Part shown: positions 18,050-27,202 of the stretch, in pieces
Layout of the letters: every line of letters starts with the position of its first letter
Numbering within the stretch: the first letter of the stretch is position 1
DNA from: CAZTHL01 sp964613585
Lineage (GTDB): Bacteria > Pseudomonadota > Alphaproteobacteria > DSM-16000 > Inquilinaceae
Reading direction: 5' to 3'
Assembly: GCA_964613585.1 (NCBI GenBank)
Contig: CAZTHL010000019.1
Location: 1 to 52,490, forward strand
DNA length: 52,490 nt
Notes under the pieces: model-generated
The model's database searches: none
Told to the model about the DNA's origin: nothing
What the model saw: only the letters and a program-made list of their open reading frames with translations
Program-made: the position numbers and the translations under genes

Positions 18050-18661
18050 TCAGCTGGACAGGCGGGCCGTCACGCCCTCGATCTCACTGATCAGCTCCTC
18101 GAAGCCCTCGTTGCGCAGCACGGACGTGAACTCGGCCCGCTGCCGCGACATCTCGCTGAACGATCCGTTCAGAAGCACGTCGAGGATGCGCCAGCGGTCG
18201 CCGAACTCGCGCAGGACATAGTTCAATTGGACCGGCTCGTCCTCGGGCCGGACCAGCTGGCTGCGCACCAGCACACCGCCGCGCGGCGCTGGCTCGGCGT
18301 CCACGACCTCGAAGCTCTGGCCCGAATAGCCGTCGAAGCGCGCCGCGAAGGTGGCGATGCTCATGCGCGTGAAGGCGTCGACCAGCTCTTGCTGCTGAGC
18401 CTCCGAGAGACTGCGCCAATTGGTGCGGCCGACCACGATCTGCGCCATCACCGGAAAGTTGTAGACCTCCGACAGGACCGGCTGCAGCGTCTCGTAGCGG
18501 CCCTCGTAGCCGAGCTGGTCGGCCTCCTGCATGACCTGCAAGAGGATGTCGTTCAGCCTCTCGACAGTCGCCGTTGGCGTCTCCTGCTGGGCCGAGGCCG
18601 TTCCGGCGAGAACGAGCCAGATCAGCCCGGCAGCGACCGCGGGCATGGCAAAACGCGGCAT
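18050..18661 (-). CDS. MlaC/Ttg2D-family periplasmic protein, HpnM-like
   Basis: A 203-residue exported protein. The ATG at 18661 opens a signal peptide (MPRFAMPAVAAGLIWLVLAG, cleavage near ASAQ-Q). The mature part (YNFPVMAQIVVGRTNWRSL, FTRMSIATFAARFDGYSGQ, VLVRSQLVRP, WRILDVLLNGSFS) matches MlaC/Ttg2D proteins, which carry phospholipids or other lipids between membranes. Hopanoid loci often encode a member called HpnM, and here it is divergent from ispH-hpnH. HpnM is therefore likely, but a general MlaC is not excluded; no other Mla subunit is nearby. Longer in-frame starts exist but would bury the signal peptide. Confidence 0.8.
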   Translation of the reverse strand: MPRFAMPAVAAGLIWLVLAGTASAQQETPTATVERLNDILLQVMQEADQLGYEGRYETLQPVLSEVYNFPVMAQIVVGRTNWRSLSEAQQQELVDAFTRMSIATFAARFDGYSGQSFEVVDAEPAPRGGVLVRSQLVRPEDEPVQLNYVLREFGDRWRILDVLLNGSFSEMSRQRAEFTSVLRNEGFEELISEIEGVTARLSS

Positions 18662-18832
18662 GAGATCCTCACTCCGATGGTGGCGTCCGGCAGTGTTCAT
18701 GACCGGCCCGGCCGTCTCCGTCAAAGATAGGATGAGGCCCTGGGAACATAAGGGCCCGGCCTCGGACGGAGCCCGATCCCGGGCGGCCTTGTCACGGTCG
18801 GTCCGGCCGGGCCGGGCAGCATCGGGACGAAG

Positions 18833-18847
18833 GATGTGTTGCACATC
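18833..18847. promoter_or_regulatory. Inverted repeat 1 in the hopanoid divergent region
   Basis: GATGTG-TTG-CACATC has perfect 6-bp arms and a 3-base centre. It lies 46 bp from a second repeat with the same 6-3-6 shape. Candidate operator; no regulator is assigned. Confidence 0.3.
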
Positions 18848-18878
18848 TGCATTGTGTCACGAATTTGTCGTTCGCCGC

Positions 18879-18893
18879 TTGCGCTTCGCGCAA
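18879..18893. promoter_or_regulatory. Inverted repeat 2 in the hopanoid divergent region
   Basis: TTGCGC-TTC-GCGCAA has perfect 6-bp arms around a 3-base centre and is followed by ACAATGTTAGATGACC, which could include a -10 element for ispH. Candidate operator overlapping a promoter. Confidence 0.35.
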
Positions 18894-19047
18894 CAATGTT
18901 AGATGACCTAGCGACACGGATCCCGCCTGTCGCCGCGGGTCGTCCGTGAGGCGGTATCGGCGTCCTGACCGCCTCCCAGGAATGAGTGTTCAGAGCGCCG
19001 GCAGGGGCCGACACCATGTCGGCGTCGACAGGGGAGGTCGATCGACC

Positions 19048-20022
19048 ATGGCGGAAGAGCCGCTACGCGTTGTGCTGGCGCAGCCTCGCGGCTTCTGTGC
19101 CGGGGTCGAGCGCGCCATCGAGATCGTTGAGCGAGCCCTCGATCTCTACGGTCCACCGGTGTACGTGCGCCATGAGATCGTCCACAACAAGAGGGTGGTC
19201 GAATCGCTGAAGGCGCGGGGCGCGAGGTTTGTCGAGGAGGTGGATGAGATCCCGGAAGGCGCCGTCACCATCTTCAGCGCCCATGGCGTGGCCGGGCAGG
19301 TGGAGACGGACGCTGGCCGGCGCGGGCTGGACGTCATCGATGCAACCTGTCCTCTGGTGACCAAGGTCCACAAGGAGGGACAGCGCTACGCCGCTCGGGG
19401 CTTTGACGTGGTGCTGATCGGCCATCCCGGCCATCCGGAGGTCGAGGGCACCATGGGCCAGATCGACGGCTCTGTGCATCTCGTGTCCTCGGTCCGGGAC
19501 GTGGCCTCCCTGACCCCGCGGGATCCCGACCGGCTGGCCTACGTAACCCAGACGACACTGAGCGTGGACGATACTCGGGAGATCATCTCGGCCTTGGCCG
19601 AGCGTTTTCCGGGGATCGTCGGGCCCGATGTCAAGGACATATGCTACGCCACCCAGAACCGCCAGACGGCGGTCCGAAGCTTGGCCGCCGAGATCGACCT
19701 TATCCTGGTGGTCGGCGCACGGAACAGCTCGAACTCAAATCGGCTGGTCGAGATCGGTCGGGACATGGGAAGGCCGAGCTATCTCGTCGAGGACGCCGCG
19801 GCGCTGGATCCGGCTTGGCTGGACGGCATCGGCGCCGTCGGCATCACGGCCGGCGCTTCCGCGCCGGAGGCGCTGGTTCAGGAGCTTGTCGAGCGCCTGG
19901 GCACGTTGCGGCCGATCCGGGTCGAGCTGCTCGAAGGCATCCATGAGAACGTGCACTTCCGCCTGCCGGACGAGCTCGCCCCGACGGGCGCCGGCGCGGA
20001 CACCTCTGCTCCGGCCGAATAG
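19048..20022 (+). CDS. ispH: 4-hydroxy-3-methylbut-2-enyl diphosphate reductase IspH
   Basis: A 324-residue iron-sulfur enzyme making IPP and DMAPP in the last step of the MEP pathway. The three cluster cysteines are Cys17 (PRGFCAGVERAI), Cys101 (DATCPLVTKVHKE) and Cys199 (DICYATQNRQTAV). SAHGVAG, HPEVEGTMGQ, TQTTLS and GITAGASAPE are all present. The chosen ATG follows GGGGAGG. It heads an ispH-hpnH pair in the hopanoid locus and so supplies isoprenoid precursors there; the genome may have another copy. Confidence 0.95.
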   Translation: MAEEPLRVVLAQPRGFCAGVERAIEIVERALDLYGPPVYVRHEIVHNKRVVESLKARGARFVEEVDEIPEGAVTIFSAHGVAGQVETDAGRRGLDVIDATCPLVTKVHKEGQRYAARGFDVVLIGHPGHPEVEGTMGQIDGSVHLVSSVRDVASLTPRDPDRLAYVTQTTLSVDDTREIISALAERFPGIVGPDVKDICYATQNRQTAVRSLAAEIDLILVVGARNSSNSNRLVEIGRDMGRPSYLVEDAAALDPAWLDGIGAVGITAGASAPEALVQELVERLGTLRPIRVELLEGIHENVHFRLPDELAPTGAGADTSAPAE

Positions 20023-20091
20023 GCGGCGATCCCGGCACGGCGTTCCCCAAGCCGAGCAACTGCGCGCGAACCGTAGACCCGCGGAGGTTAC

Positions 20092-21267
20092 GTGGCGATT
20101 CCATTGAGACAGCAGATCGACATCGGGCGGTACGTCCTGTCCCAGCGGCTGCGCGGGCGCCGCCGGTATCCGCTTGTGCTCATGCTCGAGCCGCTGTTCC
20201 GGTGCAATCTCGCCTGCGCCGGCTGCGGCAAGATCGACTACCCCGACGAGATCCTGAACAAGAGGCTGTCGGTCCAGGAGTGCCTTGATGCCGTCGACGA
20301 ATGCGGCGCGCCGATGGTCTCCATCCCCGGCGGCGAGCCGCTGCTGCATCGCGAGATTGGTGAGATCGTCGCCGGCATCGTGAGCCGCGGCAAGTATGTG
20401 TCCCTCTGCACCAACGCTCTGCTGCTCGAGAAGAAGCTTCACCTGTTCGAACCCTCCCGCTTTCTCTTCTTCTCGGTCCATCTCGATGGGCTGCGCGAGG
20501 AGCACGACCGTTCGGTGTGCCAGGACGGCGTCTTCGATCGTGCGGTCAAGGCGATCAAGGCGGCGCAGGCGCGTGGCTTCCGGGTCACCGCCAATGCCAC
20601 GATCTTTGACGGAGCCGAGCCTGAGAGGGTGGCAGCATTTCTGGATTTCTGCCGCGACGAGGGCATCTCCAGCATCAGCATCTCGCCCGGCTATGCCTAT
20701 GAGAGGGCGCCCAACCAGCAGCACTTCCTCACCCGCCGAAAGACCAAGGAGCTGTTCCGTCGGATCCTTGCCTCGGGTAAGGGTCGAGGCTGGCCGCTCA
20801 GCCATTCGCCCTTGTTCCTCGATTTCCTGGCAGGGAACCAGACCTATCGCTGCACGCCTTGGGGTATGCCCACGCGCAACATCTTCGGCTGGCAGAGGCC
20901 GTGCTATCTGCTCAACGAAGGCTATGCCTCAACCTTCAAGGAGCTGATGGACAGCACGACTTGGGAGAGCTACGGCACCGGCAACTATGAGAAGTGCGCC
21001 GACTGCATGGCCCATTGCGGCTATGAGCCGACCGCCGTCAATGATGCCGTCGGGAAGCCCTGGAAGGCCTTCGTGAAGGCGGTCACCGGGGTGCGCACCG
21101 ATGGGCCGATGGCCCCGGAGATCCCGCTCGACCGCCAACGGCCGGCCCAATACGTGTTTGATCGTCTGGTGGCGGATGCCATGGCCTCGCTGCACAGGCC
21201 GTCAGCGCCGGCCAACGCGTCCAAAGCGGAGCCGGCCCTAGAGGAGCCCGAACGCCGCCGGGCCTAG
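20092..21267 (+). CDS. hpnH: Adenosyl-hopene transferase HpnH
   Basis: A 391-residue radical SAM enzyme that adds the 5'-deoxyadenosyl group to diploptene, giving the first C35 hopanoid. The cluster motif is CNLACAGC (Cys38, Cys42, Cys45). PGGEPLLHREI, LFFSVHLDGLREEHD, SISPGYAYERAPNQQHFL and CADCMAHCGYEPTA match the family. The start is GTG at 20092 after GCGGAGG. The last 30 bp overlap the 3' end of the converging hpnG, whose enzyme acts on the HpnH product. Confidence 0.96.
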   Translation: MAIPLRQQIDIGRYVLSQRLRGRRRYPLVLMLEPLFRCNLACAGCGKIDYPDEILNKRLSVQECLDAVDECGAPMVSIPGGEPLLHREIGEIVAGIVSRGKYVSLCTNALLLEKKLHLFEPSRFLFFSVHLDGLREEHDRSVCQDGVFDRAVKAIKAAQARGFRVTANATIFDGAEPERVAAFLDFCRDEGISSISISPGYAYERAPNQQHFLTRRKTKELFRRILASGKGRGWPLSHSPLFLDFLAGNQTYRCTPWGMPTRNIFGWQRPCYLLNEGYASTFKELMDSTTWESYGTGNYEKCADCMAHCGYEPTAVNDAVGKPWKAFVKAVTGVRTDGPMAPEIPLDRQRPAQYVFDRLVADAMASLHRPSAPANASKAEPALEEPERRRA

Positions 21268-21939
21268 CAGTTCCGCGGCGCGGCGCAGGCTGTCAAGGCC
21301 GGCGCGGCCGGCGCGGGCGAGACGCAGCAGGGACGCGACGTCGCCCGGGCGGCTCGCCAGCGTGGCGGCCAGGGCCAGGTAGCGGATGGCGCCGTTGGAG
21401 CCGACCGCAACCTGCGCCGCCGCCGGTATGCGGTCTTGGAGCCCGTCCGCGATCGCGCGAAGCACAAGGCACGGCACATCCGCGGCGTCGGCTGCCGATG
21501 CGGTCGCATGGCTTTCCATGTCGACCGCGAGCGCCCCGGTTGCGCGCCCGAGATGAGCCTTGTCCTGGGGATCTGCGAGCATCCGCTCGCTGCCGGCGAT
21601 CGTCCCGGTCGTGATCTTCAGGCCGGCCGCATCGAGTCGGCGCTCGACCCGCCTGCGCCACGGAGCATCGCACTCGCACCGCTGGCCGCCCGGCAGGATG
21701 ACCGCTTGAGCCAGGATCAGGTCGCCGGGCTCGTGATCGCCGGACAGCGCTCCGGCCAAACCGAAGCTGACGAGTCCCGGGAACCCTTCAACGATCAGGT
21801 GCTCGGCGGCGAGCCGGGCGGCCTGCGCGTTCGCGCCGGAGCAGGCGATGCGGTACAGCTCGCCCACCCGGAGCACGCAGCGGGCCTCCAGCCGGGTGCC
21901 AGTGACGATCCCCGGGCGGAGCACGGCTCCCGGAAACAT
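21238..21939 (-). CDS. hpnG: Adenosylhopane nucleosidase HpnG
   Basis: A 233-residue member of the purine phosphorylase/nucleosidase fold that removes adenine from adenosylhopane. SGANAQAARLAAEHLI, GFPGLVSFGLAGALSGDHEPG and ALAVDMESHATASAA are characteristic; the last carries the Glu that positions the ribose. It starts 10 bp after the shc stop, so it is the last gene of the hpnBCDE-shc-hpnG operon. Its end overlaps hpnH by 30 bp. Confidence 0.88.
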   Translation of the reverse strand: MFPGAVLRPGIVTGTRLEARCVLRVGELYRIACSGANAQAARLAAEHLIVEGFPGLVSFGLAGALSGDHEPGDLILAQAVILPGGQRCECDAPWRRRVERRLDAAGLKITTGTIAGSERMLADPQDKAHLGRATGALAVDMESHATASAADAADVPCLVLRAIADGLQDRIPAAAQVAVGSNGAIRYLALAATLASRPGDVASLLRLARAGRAGLDSLRRAAELLGPAAFGLL

Positions 21940-21949
21940 GGCCGAGCCG

Positions 21950-23905
21950 TCACATGCCGACGACGACCCGACGGTCGTTCCGGGCCATCAGTGAGCGGTA
22001 GCGGGCCAGCGCCCAGAGGGGGAAGTACGCACTGTAGCCATGGTAGCGGAGGTAGAACACCCTCGGGAACCCAACACCGGTGAAGAAGTCCTCATGCCAG
22101 CGCGCGCCGTCCCGCGGGCACCGCTCGAGATAGGCGATGCCGGATCGGACCGCCTCGCGTTCCACATCGCCCGCCGCCATTAGCCCGAGCAGCGCCCAGG
22201 CGGTCTGTGACGGCGTGCTCTCCTTCACCGCACGACGCTGATCGGTCCAGTAGGTGGCGCAGTCCTCACCCCAGCCGCCGTCGGGCCGCTGCCGTTCGAG
22301 CAGCCAGCCGACGGCCCGGCGCACCGGTTCGGCCTGCCGGTCGAAGCCGACGGCGTTGAGCGCGCACAGGACCGACCAAGTACCGTATACATAATTGGCG
22401 CCCCAGCGGCCGTACCAGGAGCCGTCGCACTCCTGCTCCTCCAGCAGATAACGGACGCCGGCTGCCACCGCCGGGTGATCGAGGCTGTAGCCGAGCTGTC
22501 CCAGGAAGCTGAGGCAACGGGCGGTCACGTCGGCGCTCGGTGGGTCGAGCAGGGCGCCGTGGTCGGCGAACGGGATATGGTTCAAGTAATGGTGCGTGTT
22601 GTCGGCGTCGAAGGCGCCCCAGCCACCGTTGCGGCTCTGCATGCCGAGGATCCATTCGGCCGCGCGCTGAATCTCCTGCCGGTACCGACGATCGCCGAAG
22701 CGGTGCAGGGCCAGGGCCACCGCGGCCGTGTCGTCGACGTCGGGATAGTGCGGGTTGGCGTGCTGGAACGCCCATCCGCCCGGGCGCAGCCCCGGCCGCC
22801 GGTCCGCCCAATCGCCGACGACATCGCGCACCTGGCGCTGGGCCAGCCAGTCAAGCCCCTTACGGATCGCGGTGCTGTGGGCCGGCTCGCCCGCCTCCAT
22901 CAGGGCGTGGGCGGCCAGCGCCGTATCCCAGATCGGTGACAGGCACGGTTGGCAGTAGTTCCGGTCCGGCTTGTCCCAGCGCTGGACCAGCAGCTTGTCG
23001 ACGGCACGCCGGGCCAGGACCATGTTCGGGTGGTCGGGCCCGTAGCCGAGCGCGTCAAAGGCCATCACCGTGTTGGTCATGGCCGGAAAGATGCCGCCGA
23101 GACCGTCCTCGCCGTTCAGCCGCTCTTCGATGAAGGCGACGGCGGCCTCGATGGCCTTCCGCCGGCGCCGCTTCGGGAAGATCGGCTCGAGTCGCCGGAG
23201 CACCCTGTCCAGACGCAGGAAGACCTCGCCCCAGAGCGCGCCCGTCGGATTGGTGTTGTAGTGCTGCTCCTGCTCCGGCGGACGCACGAAAAGCTCGGGG
23301 ATGTCGACCGCCCGCGGGTTGCGCGCCCGCGGACGCTGCGCGGTCAGGATCAGCAGCGGAACGATCACCGTGCGCGACCAGTAGGATACCTTGGACAGAT
23401 GGAACGGGAACCAGGACGGCAGAAGCATGATCTCCACCGGCATGACCGGCATGGCCCGCCAGGGGACCTGACCGAACAGCGCCAGCGCGAAGCGGGTGAA
23501 GACATTGGATCGCGCCGCGCCGCCTGCCGCCAGAATGGCCTCGCGGGCCCGGCGCATATGCGGCTCGTCCGGGTCATCCCCGGCCATCTTTAGCGCGAAA
23601 TACGCCTTGACCGACGCGCTCAGGTTGAAGATGCCGCCATGGAACAGCGGCCAGCCGCCGTGGGCCGCCTGATTGGCGCGAAGGTACTGGGCGATACGGG
23701 CCTCGAGAGCGGCGTCGCAATCCCCCAGGAAATGGCGCATAAGAATATATTCGGCCGGGATCGTGACGTCTGCCTCCAGCTCGAAGGCCCAATGTCCCTC
23801 GGGCCGTTGCAGCCCACGCAGAGCCTCGGCGGTGTCGGCGACAAGGTCGTCGAGACGATCCGCCCTGTCGAGCCCCTCCGGTGCGAACGCCAAATCGCCC
23901 ATCAT
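21950..23905 (-). CDS. shc: Squalene-hopene cyclase
   Basis: A 651-residue enzyme that cyclises squalene to hopene and hopanol. The catalytic acid motif DVDDTA lies at about residues 389-394. Several QW-type repeats are visible (QSRNGGWGAFD, QECDGSWYGRWG, QRPDGGWGEDC), and ELEADVTIPAEYILMRHF is the usual N-terminal block. I start at ATG 23905 (the first of two adjacent ATGs), which matches the family N-terminus; ATG 24013 would add 36 residues without similarity. It lies between hpnE and hpnG in the minus-strand operon. Confidence 0.96.
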   Translation of the reverse strand: MMGDLAFAPEGLDRADRLDDLVADTAEALRGLQRPEGHWAFELEADVTIPAEYILMRHFLGDCDAALEARIAQYLRANQAAHGGWPLFHGGIFNLSASVKAYFALKMAGDDPDEPHMRRAREAILAAGGAARSNVFTRFALALFGQVPWRAMPVMPVEIMLLPSWFPFHLSKVSYWSRTVIVPLLILTAQRPRARNPRAVDIPELFVRPPEQEQHYNTNPTGALWGEVFLRLDRVLRRLEPIFPKRRRRKAIEAAVAFIEERLNGEDGLGGIFPAMTNTVMAFDALGYGPDHPNMVLARRAVDKLLVQRWDKPDRNYCQPCLSPIWDTALAAHALMEAGEPAHSTAIRKGLDWLAQRQVRDVVGDWADRRPGLRPGGWAFQHANPHYPDVDDTAAVALALHRFGDRRYRQEIQRAAEWILGMQSRNGGWGAFDADNTHHYLNHIPFADHGALLDPPSADVTARCLSFLGQLGYSLDHPAVAAGVRYLLEEQECDGSWYGRWGANYVYGTWSVLCALNAVGFDRQAEPVRRAVGWLLERQRPDGGWGEDCATYWTDQRRAVKESTPSQTAWALLGLMAAGDVEREAVRSGIAYLERCPRDGARWHEDFFTGVGFPRVFYLRYHGYSAYFPLWALARYRSLMARNDRRVVVGM

Positions 23906-24114
23906 GATGGTTGGTACTTCGTCCTTAAGGGGGCCGGCGGACGTCCCTGCGCATCGCCGACGGCCCTTCGAGATCCCGGGCCGATCGCCGATGCCGTGAC
24001 GCGTGAGCGACATTCACAGCACGGTAATGCAGCCCTTCGACGGCAGGCAAGACAGCGACAGTGCAAAGCAACATCTGTGTGCGCAATCTGTCACACGTTG
24101 GGCTTGACGCGGGC

Positions 24115-25425
24115 TTAAGATGCTCGGTAGACCCAAGGCTTCGAAGCCGCTTTGTCCGGCTGTTTGAAGGACTGTTGTTCCTGCGCCACGGCAGCAGCCG
24201 CCTGGCCGGAGCGCGCCGCGCCTTCGATCGTCGCCGGGAGGCCGGTGTCGGTCCAATCACCGGCGAGAAGGCAATTGGTCCAGCGCGTCCGGGTCGACGG
24301 CCGGCGATCAAGCTGCTCCGGGGTCTGCGTGAAGGTGGCGCGTCGTTCCTTGACGATTCGGTACGGCGGCACGGGCTTTTCCGGCCGGCCGAGTGCCAGC
24401 GCAATATCCCGCCAGAGCCGCTCGGCGATCGTTGCCGGCGGCTCGTCGACAAGCCCCACCGCGCCACTGACCGTCACGCTGGCGACATCCCCGCGCGGGA
24501 ACACCCAGTGGGCGGTCCCGCCGATCAGCCCCAGGAAGGAATCGCCGTCCGGCAGTGCGGCCGGGCCGGAGAGGCGAAAATGGCCGTTCACGATAGGCAG
24601 CCCCTCGTCGGGTCCGGTGACGCCGGGAAGCAGTGGCCGCACGGCCGAGGGGGGGATCGCCAGCACCAGGGTGTCGCTTGCCTTCAGCGGGATACGGCCG
24701 TCGGCGAAGTCAAGCCCGGTGACCCGGTTGCCGTCGAGGTCGAGCGAGCGCAGCCGCCGGCCGAGCCTGACCGACACGTCCCGGGCGCGGAGATAGTCCA
24801 GAGCCGGATCGATGAAGCTGGCCGACAGGCCGTCGCGGGCGATCAGCGGCCGGCAGCGGCCCTCGCCGCGGCCGAAGGTCGCCCGCAGCACGGCCGACAT
24901 GGGCGCCGCGGCGGCGACCGCCGGCGCGGCGTTCATGGCGGCTAGGGTCAGCGGCTCCCACAGACGCTCGTAAAGCGGATGGTCGGCGCCTACACGATCG
25001 GCGACGGTGTGCCCGCGCCGGGCCGTGGCCAGCGCCAGACCCGACAGGTAATCGGATGCCCGGGTGCCCGGCACCCTCCGGCCGGGGGCCAGCACCCACC
25101 AGGGCAGCCAGCCGGCGTTGGGCCGCAGCGACCAGCGCTCGCCGGTGCGCAGGTCGAGGAAGGGAAAGGCGGCGCGCGGCGGTCCGACCAGGGTGTCGGC
25201 CGCTCCGATCGTCTGGAGGAAGCCGAGCGCCCCCTGATTGGCGCTCAGCAGCAGATGATTGCCGTTGTCGAGGCGGCAGCCGAGGGCACGGTCCTCGAAG
25301 GACCGGCAGCGGCCACCGGCCTGCGGGGCGGCCTCGTGCACCGCGACGGCGCAGCCCGCCGCGGCCAGCTGCACGGCGCAGGCGAGGCCGGCGATCCCGG
25401 CGCCTACGACGTGGACGGTCGCCAT
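24115..25425 (-). CDS. hpnE: Hydroxysqualene dehydroxylase HpnE
   Basis: A 436-residue FAD-dependent amine-oxidase-type enzyme that reduces hydroxysqualene to squalene. VVGAGIAGLACAVQLAAAG is the FAD-binding motif, EAAPQAGGRCRSF the second FAD block, and LLAGDWTDTGLPATIEGA the C-terminal FAD block. The ATG at 25425 lies 22 bp inside the end of hpnD. An upstream start would add 12 residues before the FAD motif. With HpnC and HpnD it forms the three-step bacterial route from farnesyl diphosphate to squalene. Confidence 0.94.
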   Translation of the reverse strand: MATVHVVGAGIAGLACAVQLAAAGCAVAVHEAAPQAGGRCRSFEDRALGCRLDNGNHLLLSANQGALGFLQTIGAADTLVGPPRAAFPFLDLRTGERWSLRPNAGWLPWWVLAPGRRVPGTRASDYLSGLALATARRGHTVADRVGADHPLYERLWEPLTLAAMNAAPAVAAAAPMSAVLRATFGRGEGRCRPLIARDGLSASFIDPALDYLRARDVSVRLGRRLRSLDLDGNRVTGLDFADGRIPLKASDTLVLAIPPSAVRPLLPGVTGPDEGLPIVNGHFRLSGPAALPDGDSFLGLIGGTAHWVFPRGDVASVTVSGAVGLVDEPPATIAERLWRDIALALGRPEKPVPPYRIVKERRATFTQTPEQLDRRPSTRTRWTNCLLAGDWTDTGLPATIEGAARSGQAAAAVAQEQQSFKQPDKAASKPWVYRAS

Positions 25426-26309
25426 GCCGACCGAAACCAGCCGTGGATCAGCGCGGCCCACAGCTTCTCCGCCTTGGACAGCCGGACGGTGCGCCAGCCG
25501 GAGCGCTCGAGCCGTCCCAGGACGACCTCATAGATGCCGAGCATCAGCAGGGCCGGCCGCAGGCTGCGCCGGTCGGTCCGCGCCAGGGCCTGATCGGCCT
25601 CGGTGAAGCGCCGTCGCGCCTCCGTGGCGAGATCGCCGCAGACTCGAGGCAGCGCGTCGTGCCGCATGACGCTGGCCGGCTGCGTCGGCAGGGTTATGCC
25701 ATGACGCTCAAGCAGCTCACGCGGCAGGTAGAGCCGCCCGAGCTCGGCGTCCTCGTCCAGGTCCCTCAGAATGTTGGTCAGCTGCAGGGCCTCGCCGAGG
25801 GTGACCGCGAAGCGCTCGGCCTCCGGGCCGCCGGCGCCGAAGGCGCGGATCGAGAGCATGCCGACCGCGCCGGCCACCCGCCGGCAATACAGCCGCAGCT
25901 GCTCCATGTCCGGCGCGACGATGGGGCCGCGGGCATCCATCTCCATGCCGTCGATCAGCGCCAGGAACTCCGCCCGCGGCAGCCCGAACCGCGTCACCGG
26001 CCCGAGCAGGGCGCGGGTCGTCGGCCGGGTCGGCGCGCGCCGGTACAGGCGGTCGATCTCCCGCCGCCACTCGTCGAGCGCGGCCAGCTTCCCGTCGGTC
26101 GGACCGGCATCGTCGGCGACGTCGTCAATCTCCCGGCAGAACGCGTAGATGGCGAACATGGCATGCCGACGCTCCGGCGGCAGGATCCGCATGCCGAGCG
26201 AGAAGGAGGTGCCGGAGCGGTCGACCACCGCCCGGACATGATCGGCCGCCGCCCCGTCGTCGAGGCGCGGCCGGGTCGGCGGTGGCCGCCTGTCGGCGGA
26301 CAGCGTCAT
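25404..26309 (-). CDS. hpnD: Presqualene diphosphate synthase HpnD
   Basis: A 301-residue squalene/phytoene synthase family enzyme joining two farnesyl diphosphates into presqualene diphosphate. The first Asp-rich motif is REIDDVADD, the second is NILRDLDEDAELGRLYLP. SGTSFSLGMRILPPERRHAM is the usual opening. The ATG at 26309 overlaps the hpnC stop as ATGA, implying coupled translation; the open frame upstream of it is antisense or out of frame to hpnC. As a family relative of CrtB, its substrate choice rests on its place beside hpnC and hpnE. Confidence 0.93.
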   Translation of the reverse strand: MTLSADRRPPPTRPRLDDGAAADHVRAVVDRSGTSFSLGMRILPPERRHAMFAIYAFCREIDDVADDAGPTDGKLAALDEWRREIDRLYRRAPTRPTTRALLGPVTRFGLPRAEFLALIDGMEMDARGPIVAPDMEQLRLYCRRVAGAVGMLSIRAFGAGGPEAERFAVTLGEALQLTNILRDLDEDAELGRLYLPRELLERHGITLPTQPASVMRHDALPRVCGDLATEARRRFTEADQALARTDRRSLRPALLMLGIYEVVLGRLERSGWRTVRLSKAEKLWAALIHGWFRSAWRPSTS

Positions 26310-27202
26310 GCCGGTCCGGCCCGCCGGGCGACCGGGCCGGTGGTGGAAGGCCGCCGCCCGGCCGCGCCGGCGGCGATGCCGCGAAGGCCGCAGGCGACGA
26401 AGTCCAAGCGGCTCAGGGAGACACGGCCGGCCAGCGGATCCTCGCGCCTCAGACGCTGGGACAGGCGCCGGGCGAGCCGCACGATGACGGCGCATTCCAT
26501 GGCGAACCGGCGGTTGTGCACGGCGCCGGGCAGATCCACGGCCCGGGCGAGCAGCCGGTCAACCCGGTCGAGCGCGCGATCGAGGACCCGGCGCAGGCCC
26601 GGGGCGGCGCGCGGGGCGCGCAGGTCCAGGACGGTCAGCCCCTCCGCCGCCAGCCAGTCGAGCGGCAGGTAGACCCGATCGAGGCGCCGCTGGTCGGCCT
26701 GGCAGTCCTGCAGGTGGTTCAGCACCTGCAGCGCGTCGCATAGCGGGTCCGAGGCGGCGTAGGCGGCCGGATTCTCGCCGTGGAGGTCGACGAGATAGCG
26801 GCCGACCGGCGAGGCCGAGCGGGCGCAGTAGTCCATCAACTCGGCCCAGTCGGCGTAGCGGAGCTTGACCGCATCCTGCTTGAAGGCGTCCAGCAGGTCG
26901 AGCGGGTGCCGGTCGGTCACCCCGGTCGCCGCCAGGCTTTCCCGCAGGGCCAGCGCCTTGGCGAAGCCCACCGGGTCGCCCGTGCCGTCCTTGAGGGCGC
27001 GCCCGAGGCCGTCGAGCCGGCGCACCTTCTCGTCCGGAGCCAGCTCGGCATCGTCGGCGATGTCGTCGGCGGCCCGGGCGAAGGCGTAGAAGGTGGCGAC
27101 ATGCGGACGCAGCCGGGCCGGCAGCAGCCAGGAGCCGACCGGAAAGTTCTCATCGGCCGCCGTCTTGCCCGAGGGCGCTTCGACCGGGTGCTGCGGGCTC
27201 AT
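26306..27202 (-). CDS. hpnC: Hydroxysqualene synthase HpnC
   Basis: A 298-residue squalene/phytoene synthase family enzyme converting presqualene diphosphate to hydroxysqualene. The first motif is RAADDIADD. The second, LNHLQDCQADQRRLDRVYLP, has the LQD-C form typical of HpnC. ENFPVGSWLLPARLRPHVAT is the usual opening. The start overlaps the end of hpnB by 53 bp and the stop overlaps hpnD by 4 bp, so the operon is tightly packed. Confidence 0.93.
   Translation of the reverse strand: MSPQHPVEAPSGKTAADENFPVGSWLLPARLRPHVATFYAFARAADDIADDAELAPDEKVRRLDGLGRALKDGTGDPVGFAKALALRESLAATGVTDRHPLDLLDAFKQDAVKLRYADWAELMDYCARSASPVGRYLVDLHGENPAAYAASDPLCDALQVLNHLQDCQADQRRLDRVYLPLDWLAAEGLTVLDLRAPRAAPGLRRVLDRALDRVDRLLARAVDLPGAVHNRRFAMECAVIVRLARRLSQRLRREDPLAGRVSLSRLDFVACGLRGIAAGAAGRRPSTTGPVARRAGPA

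Larger units (their letters stand above)
18662..19047. other. 386-bp divergent control region of the hopanoid locus
   Basis: This separates the MlaC/HpnM-like gene from ispH. The segment 18830-18910 is AT-richer and holds two short inverted repeats listed separately. No gene is recognisable. A ribosome-binding sequence (GGGGAGG) precedes ispH. I could not fit a confident -35/-10 pair. Confidence 0.45.
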
